From CAYLSO01 sp964386525 (GTDB lineage: Bacteria; Eisenbacteria; RBG-16-71-46; DASYSL01): a stretch of 26,237 bases of DNA. Below the pieces are notes generated by a model. It was not told the DNA's origin. It searched no databases and saw only the letters and a list, made by a program, of their open reading frames with translations. Numbering within the stretch: the first letter of the stretch is position 1; each line of letters begins with the position of its first letter. The stretch is taken from positions 1 to 26,237 of the forward strand of contig CAYLSO010000078.1 of assembly GCA_964386525.1 (NCBI GenBank), read 5' to 3'. Position numbers and translations under genes: made by a program. Below are positions 8,866 to 16,875 of the stretch, piece by piece.

Positions 8866-9996
8866 GTGATCATCGGAGTTCCACGAGAGACGGAACGCCT
8901 GGAGCACCGGGTGGGTCTGACGCCGTTCGGCGTCGCCCGGCTGGTCCGGCACAAGCACAGTGTGGTCGTCGAGCGGGACGCCGGCGCGGCGGCCCACTTC
9001 ACCGACCGCGATTACGCCGGCGCCGGCGCCGAGGTCGTCTACAGCGCCGAGGAGGTCTTCAAGCGCGCCGACCTCGTCTGCCAGGTCGGCATGCTGGGAC
9101 CCGCCGAGCTGGCCCTGCTCAAGCCCGGGCTGGTGATCTGCGGCTTCCATCACCTGGCGGTGGCCCCGCGCGCGGTGCTCGACGGGCTGAAGACCGCCGA
9201 GGTGACACTGATCGGCTACGAGATCATCGAGAACGAGAACGGCGACCGCCCCATCCTGCTCTCGACCAGCGACCTGGCCGGCCAGCTGGCGATCCACGAG
9301 GCGGCGCACCTGCTGCAGATCTCCTCGGGCGGACGCGGCATCCTGCTGGGCAACATCCCGGGTGTGCCGGCGGCCACGGTGCTCATCCTCGGGGCCGGCT
9401 CGGTCGGCACGGTCGCCGCGCAGCACGCCGCCGACATCGGCGCTCACGTCATCGTCATGGACACCGACATGCGCAAGCTGCAGCGCATCTACCGCACGGT
9501 GTGCGGGCGCGTGGACACCGCGCTGGTGGACCAGGCGCAGCTGGCGCGCTTCCTCAAGGTCGCCGATGTGGTCATCGGCGCCGTCCTCATCCCCGGCGGC
9601 CGCGCCCCCTTCCTGGTCACCGAGGAGATGGTCAAGACGATGCGCCCGGGCAGCGTCATCGTGGACGTGTCGATCGACCAGGGCGGCTGCATCGAGACCA
9701 GCCGTCCCACCACGCTCGACCACCCCACCTTCGTGGTGCACGACGTGGTCCACTACTGCGTGCCCAACATGAACGCCAACATCGCGCGCACCGCCTCGCG
9801 CGTGCTCTCCGACGCCGCCTTGCCCTACGTCATGGAGATCGCGGAGCAGGGGCTCGAGGCGGCGCTCAAGGCGGACGCCGGGCTGGCGGCGGGCGTCTAC
9901 ACGTACCATGGCAAGCTCGTCCACCAGGCGGTGTCGCGCCACCTCGATGCTCCCCACGAGGCGCTGGCCGCGCTTCTCGAGGGGAGGGCTGGCTGA
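8866..9996 (+). CDS. Alanine dehydrogenase/transhydrogenase-alpha family oxidoreductase, atypical active site
   Basis: NAD(P)-dependent amino-acid dehydrogenase family, cytoplasmic. The protein has 376 residues from GTG 8866, chosen because GAGGAGGT ends six bases upstream and VIIGVPRET is the family N-terminus. R15 (HRVGLTP), H96 (GFHHLA), the Rossmann glycines (LGAGSVG, 175-181) with the acidic end of strand 2 (MDTD) and the IDQGGCIETSRPTTLDHPTF block (D271) all align with Mycobacterium tuberculosis alanine dehydrogenase as I recall it. The segment that normally reads LKVKEP, with the pyruvate-binding Lys, reads CQVGML here (72-77), so the substrate is probably not simply alanine/pyruvate. 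First gene of a four-gene operon; its TGA overlaps the next ATG (TGATG). Family call is firm, reaction uncertain. Confidence 0.85.
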   Translation: MIIGVPRETERLEHRVGLTPFGVARLVRHKHSVVVERDAGAAAHFTDRDYAGAGAEVVYSAEEVFKRADLVCQVGMLGPAELALLKPGLVICGFHHLAVAPRAVLDGLKTAEVTLIGYEIIENENGDRPILLSTSDLAGQLAIHEAAHLLQISSGGRGILLGNIPGVPAATVLILGAGSVGTVAAQHAADIGAHVIVMDTDMRKLQRIYRTVCGRVDTALVDQAQLARFLKVADVVIGAVLIPGGRAPFLVTEEMVKTMRPGSVIVDVSIDQGGCIETSRPTTLDHPTFVVHDVVHYCVPNMNANIARTASRVLSDAALPYVMEIAEQGLEAALKADAGLAAGVYTYHGKLVHQAVSRHLDAPHEALAALLEGRAG

Positions 9997-11294
9997 TGAC
10001 CTGGTTGGACGAATACAAATCGAAGCTGGGCTCCGCCGACGAGGCGGTGAAGCTGGTCAAGAGCGGCGACAACATCTACTACGGCGGCAACGCCGCCAGC
10101 CCGCGCGGCCTGATCGACGCGCTGGCGCGGCGGGCCTCCGAGCTGGAGAACGTGCGCCTCGCGCACGTGCTGCTGCTCGGCGAGGATCCGCTGTCGGCGC
10201 CCGGCATGGAGAAGCACTTCCGGCACCACTCGATGTTCGTGGGGCCGGCCGACCGCGCCGCCGTCAACGAGGGCCGCGCCGACTACGTGCCGGTCTTCCT
10301 GCACCAGATCCCGCGGCTGTTCGAGGACAACGTCTTCCCGATCGACGTCACCATGGTGATGGTGTCGCCGCCCGACCCGCACGGCTTCATGAGTTTGGGC
10401 GTGGAGGTCCTGGCGTCGAAGGCGGCCACGCGCCTCGCGAAGAAGGTGATCGTGCAGGTCAACGAGAAGATGCCGCGCATCCTCGGCGACTGCTTCCTGC
10501 ACGTCAGCCGCGTGGCGGCCGTCGTCGAGCACACCGCCGACCTGCCGACCCTGGGCGGGCGCGGCAGCAGCGACGTGGAGCGCGCCATCGGCAAGCACAT
10601 CCTCGGGCTGATCGAGGACGGGGCCACCATGCAGATGGGCATCGGGGGCATCCCCGACGCCATCTACGAGTCGCTCGAGGGCTTCCGCGACCTCGGCATC
10701 CACACCGAGATGCTCTCCGACGGGGCCATGCGGGCCATCGAGCGCGGCATCATCACCGGCAACGCCAAGACCTTGCACCCGGGCAAGGCGATCATCACCT
10801 TCGCGCTGGGCAGCGAGGAACTGTACCGCTATCTCGACAACAACCCGATGATCGAGGCCCACCCGGTCGAGTACGTGAACGACCCGGTGGTGGCCAGCCG
10901 CAACGACAAGCTGGTGGCGGTGAACTCGGCCATCGAGGTGGACCTCACCGGGCAGGTGTGCTCCGACTCGATCGGCACCTACATCTACTCGGGCTTCGGC
11001 GGGCAGGTGGACTTCATCCGCGCCGCGGCGCGCTCCAAGGGCGGCAAGCCGGTCATCGCCGTGCAGGCGACCGCCAAGAAGGGCACGCAGTCGCGCATCG
11101 TCTCGACGCTGAAGCCGGGCGCCGGCGTGGTCACCAGCCGCGCCGACGTGCACTACGTGGTCACCGAATTCGGCGTGGCGCACGTGTTCGGCAAGAACCT
11201 GCGCCAGCGGGCGGAGGAGTTGATCGGCATCGCCGCGCCGCAGTTCCGCGCCGAGCTGGAGGCGCAGGCCAAGGAGCGCAAGCTGCTGCCGTAG
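9996..11294 (+). CDS. Acetyl-CoA hydrolase/transferase family CoA-transferase (4-hydroxybutyrate CoA-transferase-like)
   Basis: Moves CoA between acyl-CoA and a free carboxylic acid through a glutamyl-CoA thioester. The protein has 432 residues from ATG 9996, which shares one base with the previous stop. The N-terminal domain contains SGDNIYYGGNAASPRGL and SPPDPHGFMSLG. The C-terminal domain carries MQMGIGGIPDAI (213-223), then GIHTEMLSDG with E238 at the position of the catalytic Glu of clostridial 4-hydroxybutyrate CoA-transferase, followed by VNSAIEVDLTGQVCSDSIGTYIYSGFGGQVDF and VVTEFGVAHVFGKNLRQRAEELI. Length and motifs fit AbfT/Cat2 and butyryl-CoA:acetate transferases; the physiological acid is not identifiable. 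Its place in an amino-acid operon suggests activation of the carbon skeleton left after deamination. Confidence 0.9.
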   Translation: MTWLDEYKSKLGSADEAVKLVKSGDNIYYGGNAASPRGLIDALARRASELENVRLAHVLLLGEDPLSAPGMEKHFRHHSMFVGPADRAAVNEGRADYVPVFLHQIPRLFEDNVFPIDVTMVMVSPPDPHGFMSLGVEVLASKAATRLAKKVIVQVNEKMPRILGDCFLHVSRVAAVVEHTADLPTLGGRGSSDVERAIGKHILGLIEDGATMQMGIGGIPDAIYESLEGFRDLGIHTEMLSDGAMRAIERGIITGNAKTLHPGKAIITFALGSEELYRYLDNNPMIEAHPVEYVNDPVVASRNDKLVAVNSAIEVDLTGQVCSDSIGTYIYSGFGGQVDFIRAAARSKGGKPVIAVQATAKKGTQSRIVSTLKPGAGVVTSRADVHYVVTEFGVAHVFGKNLRQRAEELIGIAAPQFRAELEAQAKERKLLP

Positions 11295-11318
11295 GCCGCC
11301 GGTTTGCCGGCACGAAAC

Positions 11319-11355
11319 CCGGGGCCCCGGCGGGAGTCGTCCGCCGGGGCTCCGG
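11319..11355 (+). other. Very stable intercistronic hairpin
   Basis: GCCCCGGCGG (11324-11333) pairs exactly with CCGCCGGGGC (11341-11350) around a seven-base loop. Five further pairs, one of them G-T, extend the stem to 11319/11355, about 15 base pairs in all. No T tract follows. It sits between the CoA-transferase stop and the hydrolase ribosome site at 11361, inside a same-strand operon. It may act as a 3' mRNA stabiliser or partial block, or have no role. Confidence 0.55.
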
Positions 11356-11371
11356 CATGCGGAGGCGCTCC

Positions 11372-12175
11372 ATGACGTACGCTGCGCCCAGGTTTCGGCA
11401 CGCTCTCGTGCGCCCGCCGGGTGCGCGCTTCGCCGCCGGCCTGACCACCTCCGGGCTCGGCGCGCCGGACTTGGTCCAGGCCCGCGAGCAGCACGCGCGC
11501 TACTGCGAGGCGCTCGAGCGCTGCGGGCTGGCGCTGCGGCGGCTCGCGCTGACGCGGCTGTCGCCGGGCACGGCGTATCCCGACTCGACCTTCGTCGAGG
11601 ATTGCGCCGTGCTCGTGCCGGGCCTGGCGGTCCTGGCGCGCCCCGGAGCGCCGAGCCGCCGGGGCGAGGTGGCCGCGATCCGCAAGGTGCTGGGGGAGTT
11701 CTTCCCCGAGTCCGCCGAGATCACGCCGCCCGGCACGCTCGACGGCGGCGACGTCTGCCAGGCGGGGAGCATGTTCTTCGTGGGCGTGTCCGAGCGCACC
11801 AACGAGAAGGGGGCGCGGCAGCTGGCGCGGGTGCTCACCCGGCGGCGGTACGCGGCCACGCTCGTGGACATCCGCGGCCTGCCGGGGATGCTCCACCTCA
11901 AGAGCGGCCTGGCCTATCTGGGCGACGGGCGGCTGGTGGCGACGGAAGCCCTGGCCGGCCGCGACGTCTTCGCGGGCTACGAGGTCGTCGGCGTCGAGCC
12001 CGGCGAGGGGTACGCCGCCAACTGCGTGCGCGTGAACGACCACGTGCTGGTGGCGGCGGGATTCCCCAAGCTGGAAGCGGCGCTGCTCCGGCTGGGCTAT
12101 CCGGTGATCGCCCTCGAGGTGTCCGAGTTCCGCAAGATGGACGGCGGGCTGAGCTGCCTGTCGCTCCGGTTCTGA
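11372..12175 (+). CDS. ddaH: N(G),N(G)-dimethylarginine dimethylaminohydrolase (DDAH)
   Basis: Hydrolyses N-methylated arginine to citrulline plus methylamine or dimethylamine; a cytoplasmic member of the guanidino-group-modifying superfamily. The protein has 267 residues, close to the 254 of the Pseudomonas aeruginosa enzyme. ATG 11372 has GGAGG six bases upstream and is preferred to ATG 11357. Conserved blocks run the whole length: PDSTFVEDCAVL (D77), TLDGGDVCQAG (D124), MLHLKSGLAYL with catalytic H175, EGYAANCVRVN, and SEFRKMDGGLSCLSLRF with nucleophile C262. All catalytic positions are present. Some bacterial relatives act on other guanidino or ureido compounds, so the exact substrate is inferred. 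Third gene of the operon, 77 bases after the CoA-transferase. Confidence 0.9.
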   Translation: MTYAAPRFRHALVRPPGARFAAGLTTSGLGAPDLVQAREQHARYCEALERCGLALRRLALTRLSPGTAYPDSTFVEDCAVLVPGLAVLARPGAPSRRGEVAAIRKVLGEFFPESAEITPPGTLDGGDVCQAGSMFFVGVSERTNEKGARQLARVLTRRRYAATLVDIRGLPGMLHLKSGLAYLGDGRLVATEALAGRDVFAGYEVVGVEPGEGYAANCVRVNDHVLVAAGFPKLEAALLRLGYPVIALEVSEFRKMDGGLSCLSLRF

Positions 12176-12189
12176 GGCGGGGCGGGGCG

Positions 12190-13371
12190 ATGGCGACCTT
12201 CGGCCGGCACATGCGGGAGCACTGGGCGCTCGACCCCGAGATCACCTATCTCAATCACGGCACGGTGGGGGCGCCGCCGCGCCGCGTGCTCGCCGCCCAG
12301 CAGGCCATCCGCGACGCGATCGAGAGGCAGCCGTCGCGCTATCTGCTGCGCGAGCTGGCGGCCATCCGCGTGGGCGGGCCGCGTTCCGAGCCGCCCCGGC
12401 TGCGCTCCGCCGCGGACGCCGTGGCGGAGTTCCTGGGCGCGCGCGGCGACGACCTGGTCTTCGTGGACAACGCCACCGCCGGGGTCAACGCCGTGCTGCG
12501 CTCGCTCGACCTGCGCGCCGGCGACGAGATCGTCGTCACCGACCACGGTTACGGCGCGGTGAACAACGTCGCGGCGTTCGTGGCGCGCGCCGCGGGGGCG
12601 TCGGTGCGGACCATCGCGCTGCCGTACCGGGTGCGGGATCCGCGCGTGGTCGTCGAGGCCTACGCCGCCGCGCTCACCCCGCATACCCGCGCCGTCATCG
12701 TGGACCACATCACCTCGGAGACGGCGCTGGTGCTCCCGGCCGCCGAGGTCGTCGCGCTCTGCCGCGCCCGCGGGGCCGCGGTGCTGGTGGACGGCGCGCA
12801 CGCTCCGGGGGCGCTGGCCCTCGACATCCCGGCCCTGGGCGCCGACTGGTACGTCGGCAACCTGCACAAGTGGGCGTACTCGCCGCGCAGCTGCGGCATC
12901 CTGTGGGCGCCGCCGGCGCGCCAGGCGAGACTGCACCCGCCGGTCATCTCCTGGGGGCTCGACCAGGGTTTCGCCGCCGAGTTCGACTGGGTCGGCACGC
13001 GCGACCCGTCGCCGTACCTGGCCGCGCCCGAGGGTATCGCCTTCCTGCGCGAGCTGGGCGCCGAGGCGGTGCGCGCCTACAACCACGATCTCGCATGGGA
13101 GGGCGCGCGGTTGCTGACGCGACGCTGGGCGACCGAGCTGGAGATCGACGAAACGACGGTCGGCACCATGGCGACCGTACCGCTGCCGGCGCGCTCTGGC
13201 GGGGACGCCGAGGCCGCCGCCGGCCTGCGCGACGGGCTGCTCTTCGAGGACCGCATCGAGGTGCAGCTGCACGCGGCGCACGGGCGCCTGTGGGTGCGCA
13301 TCTCGGCGCAGGTCTACAACGACCTGTCCGACGTGGAGCGGTTGGCGGAGGCCGTGCTGGCGAGGGTGTGA
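12190..13371 (+). CDS. Class V PLP aminotransferase (isopenicillin-N-epimerase-like)
   Basis: PLP enzyme of the class V fold; members are aminotransferases, epimerases or lyases. The protein has 393 residues from ATG 12190, only 14 bases after the hydrolase stop, with a GC-rich GGGGCG as weak ribosome site. ITYLNHGTVGAPP is the typical N-terminal substrate-loop motif. DNATAGVNAVLR (93-104) would hold the cofactor phosphate, DGAHAPGAL (201-209) carries the Asp that pairs with the PLP ring, and K227 in GNLHKWAYSPRSCGILW is the Schiff-base lysine. EFDWVGTRDPSPYLAAPEGIAFL is characteristic of the CefD-like subgroup. No cysteine-desulfurase active-site Cys loop is evident. Last gene of the operon; its reaction is unknown. 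Confidence 0.85.
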   Translation: MATFGRHMREHWALDPEITYLNHGTVGAPPRRVLAAQQAIRDAIERQPSRYLLRELAAIRVGGPRSEPPRLRSAADAVAEFLGARGDDLVFVDNATAGVNAVLRSLDLRAGDEIVVTDHGYGAVNNVAAFVARAAGASVRTIALPYRVRDPRVVVEAYAAALTPHTRAVIVDHITSETALVLPAAEVVALCRARGAAVLVDGAHAPGALALDIPALGADWYVGNLHKWAYSPRSCGILWAPPARQARLHPPVISWGLDQGFAAEFDWVGTRDPSPYLAAPEGIAFLRELGAEAVRAYNHDLAWEGARLLTRRWATELEIDETTVGTMATVPLPARSGGDAEAAAGLRDGLLFEDRIEVQLHAAHGRLWVRISAQVYNDLSDVERLAEAVLARV

Positions 13372-13615
13372 GCGCGGCGGTCCGGGCGGGGCAGGCAGGT
13401 CGGGGCGCGGCACCCGGGTTCGGGCGCGGCCCGCCGGGTTCACCCGTGCGATACGCCGGGTCGTCCCGCCTCGTCACGCCCGCCCGATTCCGGTGGCATT
13501 GCCCGGCCGCGGCGCGCTACGCTTTCGGAGACCCCTGAGGCCGCCGACCCTTATTTCCGGCAATCACTCCCGACCATCTCCGACCATGCCGGCCCCAGGG
13601 TTTCAAGGGGGTCGT

Positions 13616-16297
13616 ATGCGAGTCCGCGCGTTCTTCGTCCTCGCGGTCCTGCTCGTCGTCTGGGCCGCCGCCTCGTCCGTTCCGTCCTCCGCCGACACCT
13701 GGACCTGGGTCTCCGGCGACAGCGCCCTGAACCGAACCGGCGTCTATGGCACCAAGGGGGTTGCCGCACCCACCAACCGGCCCGGCGGACGCTGGGCGGG
13801 AACCAGCTTCTGCGGCGCCGCGAGCGATCTGTGGCTCTTCGGCGGCTACGGTTACCCCGCGTCGGGATTGGACGGGCATCTCAACGATCTCTGGAGATAC
13901 GACGGGACGAACTGGACCTGGATCTCGGGCGGGTCGGTCATGAATCAGATCGGCAACTACGGGACCAAGGGCGTGGCCGCTCCGACCAATGTGCCGGGGG
14001 CCAGACGCAGTCCTGCTGCCTGGTCAAGTGACGCCGGCGCCCTGTGGATGCTCGGCGGGCTCGGCTATGCCGCCAGCGGGAGCATGGACTACCTGAACGA
14101 CCTCTGGAAGTTCGACGGGACCAACTGGACGTGGCTCTCCGGCAGCTCGGCTGCCAACCCGTACGGCAACTATGGAGCCAAGGGTGTGGCTTCGCCGACG
14201 AACGTCCCCGGAGGACGGCAGGGCGCGCTGGCCTGGCGCGACGCGAGCGGCAATCTGTGGCTGTTCGGCGGCTACGGCAATTCCGCGGCCGGCACCGGCC
14301 GGCTCAACGACCTGTGGAAGTTCGACGGCATGAACTGGACCTGGGTCGCGGGCAGCAATCTGACCGACCAGCCCGGATCGTACGGGACCAAGGGGGTTGC
14401 CAGCGCCGGGAACGCGCCCGGCGGCAGGTCCCACGCGCATAGCTGGATGGACGAGTCCGGCAACCTGTGGCTGTTCGGCGGCTTCGGCGTGGATGCCGCC
14501 GCGGCGGCCGGATATCTGAATGACCTGTGGCGGTTCGACGGCGCCAACTGGGCCTGGATCGGCGGGAGCAGCACCGGCAACCAGTACGGGGTCTACGGAA
14601 CGCCGGGAGTGCCCAGCCCGACCAACCAGCCAGGCGGACGGTACGCCGGGGTCGCCTGGAGGGCGACCGACGGCAGCGTCTGGATCTACGGAGGATTGGG
14701 CTACGACAGCGCCTACAGCAACATCTCGCTCAGCGACCTCTGGAAGTGGGACGGCGCGAACTGGACGTTCGTGGCGGGCGGGACCGCAGGGCTGGTAGGC
14801 AGCTATCACGACGCCCTGGGAGTCTCGTCGCCTATCACCCAGCCAGGCTCGCGCCAGGGCTCCATGGGCTGGTTCATGCCGGCGGACGGCAAGCTCTGGC
14901 TGTTCGGAGGCCAGGGCTACGACTACAACATGAACTCGGGGTCCTTCGGGGAGCTGTGGGCCCGGCAGCTCTCCGAGCTGCAGGAGCCCGACCTGACGGT
15001 GAGCGCCATGGCGGTGCCGGCGAGCGTCAGCCACGGCTGCGCGCCGATCCTCGTGAGCTTCACCGTGGACAACCTGGGCGGCAGCGCGGGGGCGAGCTCC
15101 CTCGGGGTCTACCTGTCGGACGACACGACCATCACCGCCGCCGACCAACCGTTGGGCTTCGCCGCGGTGCCCGCGCTCGGCCCGTCCGGCACGTACTCCT
15201 GGTACGTCGCGGTGACCCTGCTGGAATCCGAGTACAGGACGATGATCGTGGGGGTCCTCGCCGATCGCACCGACGCGATGACCGAGTCCGACGAAACGAA
15301 CAACTCGCGCCTGACGCTCGTCGATGACCTCAGCCCGCGCCTGCTCTCGATCGCCGACGTGCTGAACGACCAGGGGCGTTCGGTGCGCATCACCTTCGTG
15401 CGCGCCGCCCGGGACGAGGCCGAGTCCCCGACGCCGATCCTGCAGTACGAGGCCTTCCGCCGCATCGACGCCGACGCTTCCCCGGGCGGGCTGCGCGCCG
15501 CCCGCGCGCCGCTGGCGCCCGACGGCACGGCGATCGCCGGCTGGGAGTTCGCGGGCGCGGTCCCGGCCCACGGCGAGGACGAGTACAGCATGGTGGTGCC
15601 GACGCTGAGGGATTCCTCGGGCGGGGGGCTCGGATACTCCGCCTTCTTCGTGCGCGCCGCCACCGCGACGCCGACCACGTTCTTCGACTCGTGCCGGGAT
15701 TCGGGCTGCTCGGTGGACAATCTGCCGCCGGCCGTGCCGGCGCCCTTCACCGGCGTGCCGGTCGCGGGCGGCAACGCGCTGCACTGGGGCGCCAGCCTCG
15801 AGACCGACCTGGCGCACTACCGGCTCTACCGCGGCGCCGACGCGGGCTTCGTGCCCGGGCCGGGCAACCTCGTCGCACAGCCGGCGGACACCGGCTACGT
15901 GGACGCCGCCGGCGCGTACTTCTACAAGCTCTCGGCGGTGGACGTGAACGGCAACGAGAGCGGGTACGCGGTGGTGCAGATCACGGGCGTGATCGGCGTG
16001 CCGGCCCCGGAGTTCCCACGCGAGCTGGCGCTGGGCCCGGCGACCCCGAACCCGGTGCGTGAGAGCGTGCTGTGGCAGCTGGCGCTGCCGCGCCCGGCGC
16101 GGGTGCGCGCCGACGTGCACGACGCCGCGGGACGGCGGGTGTGCCGTCTGGCCGACGCGACGCTGGACGCGGGCTACCGGCCGCTGCGCTGGGATCTGCG
16201 CGACGCCACGGGCCGCCGCGTGGAGAGCGGGAATTACTTCCTGCGCGTGCGGGTCGGGGAACGGACGCTCCGGAGCGCGCTGACGGTCGTGCGTTAG
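13616..16297 (+). CDS. Secreted kelch-repeat protein with CARDB, Fn3-like and FlgD-like C-terminal domains
   Basis: An 893-residue exported protein of unknown role. ATG 13616 is preceded by AAGGGGG and opens a signal peptide (MRVRAFFVLAVLLVVWAAASSVPSSA, cleavage likely near 26). Residues 28-448 hold six kelch-like units of about 70-72 residues, each built on W-x-W-(V/I/L)-x-G, YGTKGVA-x-PTN-x-PGGR, LWLFGG and LNDLW-(K/R)-F-DG-x-NW, predicted to form a beta-propeller. Residues about 457-563 resemble a CARDB adhesion domain (PDLTVSAMAVP to ESDETNNSRL). About 718-795 is fibronectin III-like (LHWGASLETDLAHYRLYRG). The tail 803-893 (NPVRESVLWQL, VHDAAGRRVCRL, GRRVESGNYFLRVRVG) is the FlgD-Ig-like domain often found at the end of secreted proteins in FCB-type bacteria. 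Probably cotranscribed with the next gene (10-base gap). Confidence 0.88.
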   Translation: MRVRAFFVLAVLLVVWAAASSVPSSADTWTWVSGDSALNRTGVYGTKGVAAPTNRPGGRWAGTSFCGAASDLWLFGGYGYPASGLDGHLNDLWRYDGTNWTWISGGSVMNQIGNYGTKGVAAPTNVPGARRSPAAWSSDAGALWMLGGLGYAASGSMDYLNDLWKFDGTNWTWLSGSSAANPYGNYGAKGVASPTNVPGGRQGALAWRDASGNLWLFGGYGNSAAGTGRLNDLWKFDGMNWTWVAGSNLTDQPGSYGTKGVASAGNAPGGRSHAHSWMDESGNLWLFGGFGVDAAAAAGYLNDLWRFDGANWAWIGGSSTGNQYGVYGTPGVPSPTNQPGGRYAGVAWRATDGSVWIYGGLGYDSAYSNISLSDLWKWDGANWTFVAGGTAGLVGSYHDALGVSSPITQPGSRQGSMGWFMPADGKLWLFGGQGYDYNMNSGSFGELWARQLSELQEPDLTVSAMAVPASVSHGCAPILVSFTVDNLGGSAGASSLGVYLSDDTTITAADQPLGFAAVPALGPSGTYSWYVAVTLLESEYRTMIVGVLADRTDAMTESDETNNSRLTLVDDLSPRLLSIADVLNDQGRSVRITFVRAARDEAESPTPILQYEAFRRIDADASPGGLRAARAPLAPDGTAIAGWEFAGAVPAHGEDEYSMVVPTLRDSSGGGLGYSAFFVRAATATPTTFFDSCRDSGCSVDNLPPAVPAPFTGVPVAGGNALHWGASLETDLAHYRLYRGADAGFVPGPGNLVAQPADTGYVDAAGAYFYKLSAVDVNGNESGYAVVQITGVIGVPAPEFPRELALGPATPNPVRESVLWQLALPRPARVRADVHDAAGRRVCRLADATLDAGYRPLRWDLRDATGRRVESGNYFLRVRVGERTLRSALTVVR
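13697..14959 (+). repeat. Six tandem ~213-base kelch-encoding repeats
   Basis: Codons for the N/S/G-D/E-L-W motif recur at 13883, 14096, 14306, 14519, 14732 and 14948, spacings of 213, 210, 213, 213 and 216 bases. The units are diverged at DNA level but clear at protein level. The last two are the most degenerate (SDLW and GELW in place of NDLW). All are in frame within the secreted protein. Confidence 0.85.
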
Positions 16298-16307
16298 GGG
16301 GGGAGAG

Positions 16308-16835
16308 ATGCGGTTCGGGAATCTCGGATTCGTCGCGATCGCCCTGCTGGGGCTCGCCGGCGCCGGGGCGTCCGGCGCGGCCGGAGAGCGGCACGCCGCC
16401 GACCGGACGCAGATCGAGAAGGTGGTGCGCGCCTCGATCGGCTGGGCCCTGACCAAGGACAGGGCGCTGCTCTACGACTGCATGGCGCAGGACTCGAGCT
16501 TCTTCATCTTCCACCCCGATTCCAAGAGCACGATCGTCGGCTTCGAGGCCTTCCGCGCGATGGCCGAGAAGGTCTTCATGAGCGACCGCTTCAAGGCCAC
16601 GGACTTCGCGCTTCATGACCTGCGGATCGACCTGTCGCGGAGCGGCGACGTGGCGTGGTACTCGGCCAGGCTCGACGATCACGGCGAGTGGGACGGCCGC
16701 AAGACCGGCTGGGACGACGCCCGCTGGACCGGCGTGCTCGAGAAGCGGGCCGGGAAGTGGGTCATCGCGCAGATGCACTTTTCGCTGGCCAGCGACGTGG
16801 TCGCCGCGCAGGCTGCGAAGCCGGACTCGACGTAG
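16308..16835 (+). CDS. Exported NTF2-like (SnoaL/DUF4440-type) protein
   Basis: A 175-residue protein, ten bases after the kelch gene, with a GGGGGAGAG ribosome site before ATG 16308. The signal peptide is MRFGNLGFVAIALLGLAGAGASGAAG. The rest has the NTF2-like pattern: helix DRTQIEKVVRASIGWALTKDRALLYDCMAQDSSFFIF, then VGFEAFRAMAEKVF, ALHDLRIDLSRSGDVAWYSARLDD and WTGVLEKRAGKWVIAQMHFSLA. This closely follows the 'SnoaL-like / nuclear transport factor 2' layout, a cone-shaped fold used both for small-ligand binding and for enzymes. No catalytic set can be assigned. Its neighbours suggest a periplasmic role together with the metallo-hydrolase. Confidence 0.8.
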   Translation: MRFGNLGFVAIALLGLAGAGASGAAGERHAADRTQIEKVVRASIGWALTKDRALLYDCMAQDSSFFIFHPDSKSTIVGFEAFRAMAEKVFMSDRFKATDFALHDLRIDLSRSGDVAWYSARLDDHGEWDGRKTGWDDARWTGVLEKRAGKWVIAQMHFSLASDVVAAQAAKPDST

Positions 16836-16875
16836 CGGTCTGGCGCGCCGCGCCGCCGATCCAAGGAGGGAGCCC

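Noticed and set aside
9908..11371. Long + strand open frame upstream of DDAH in the same frame
   Set aside because: It is out of frame with the CoA-transferase and gives Arg/Gly-rich nonsense; the DDAH start at 11372 has a proper GGAGG.
13697..14959. CRISPR-like or satellite repeat array
   Set aside because: The ~213-base periodicity is fully explained by in-frame kelch protein repeats that are diverged at DNA level.
14024..16456. An 810-codon minus-strand frame opposite the kelch gene
   Set aside because: It simply mirrors the codon bias of the kelch gene; there is no ribosome site and no recognisable family.
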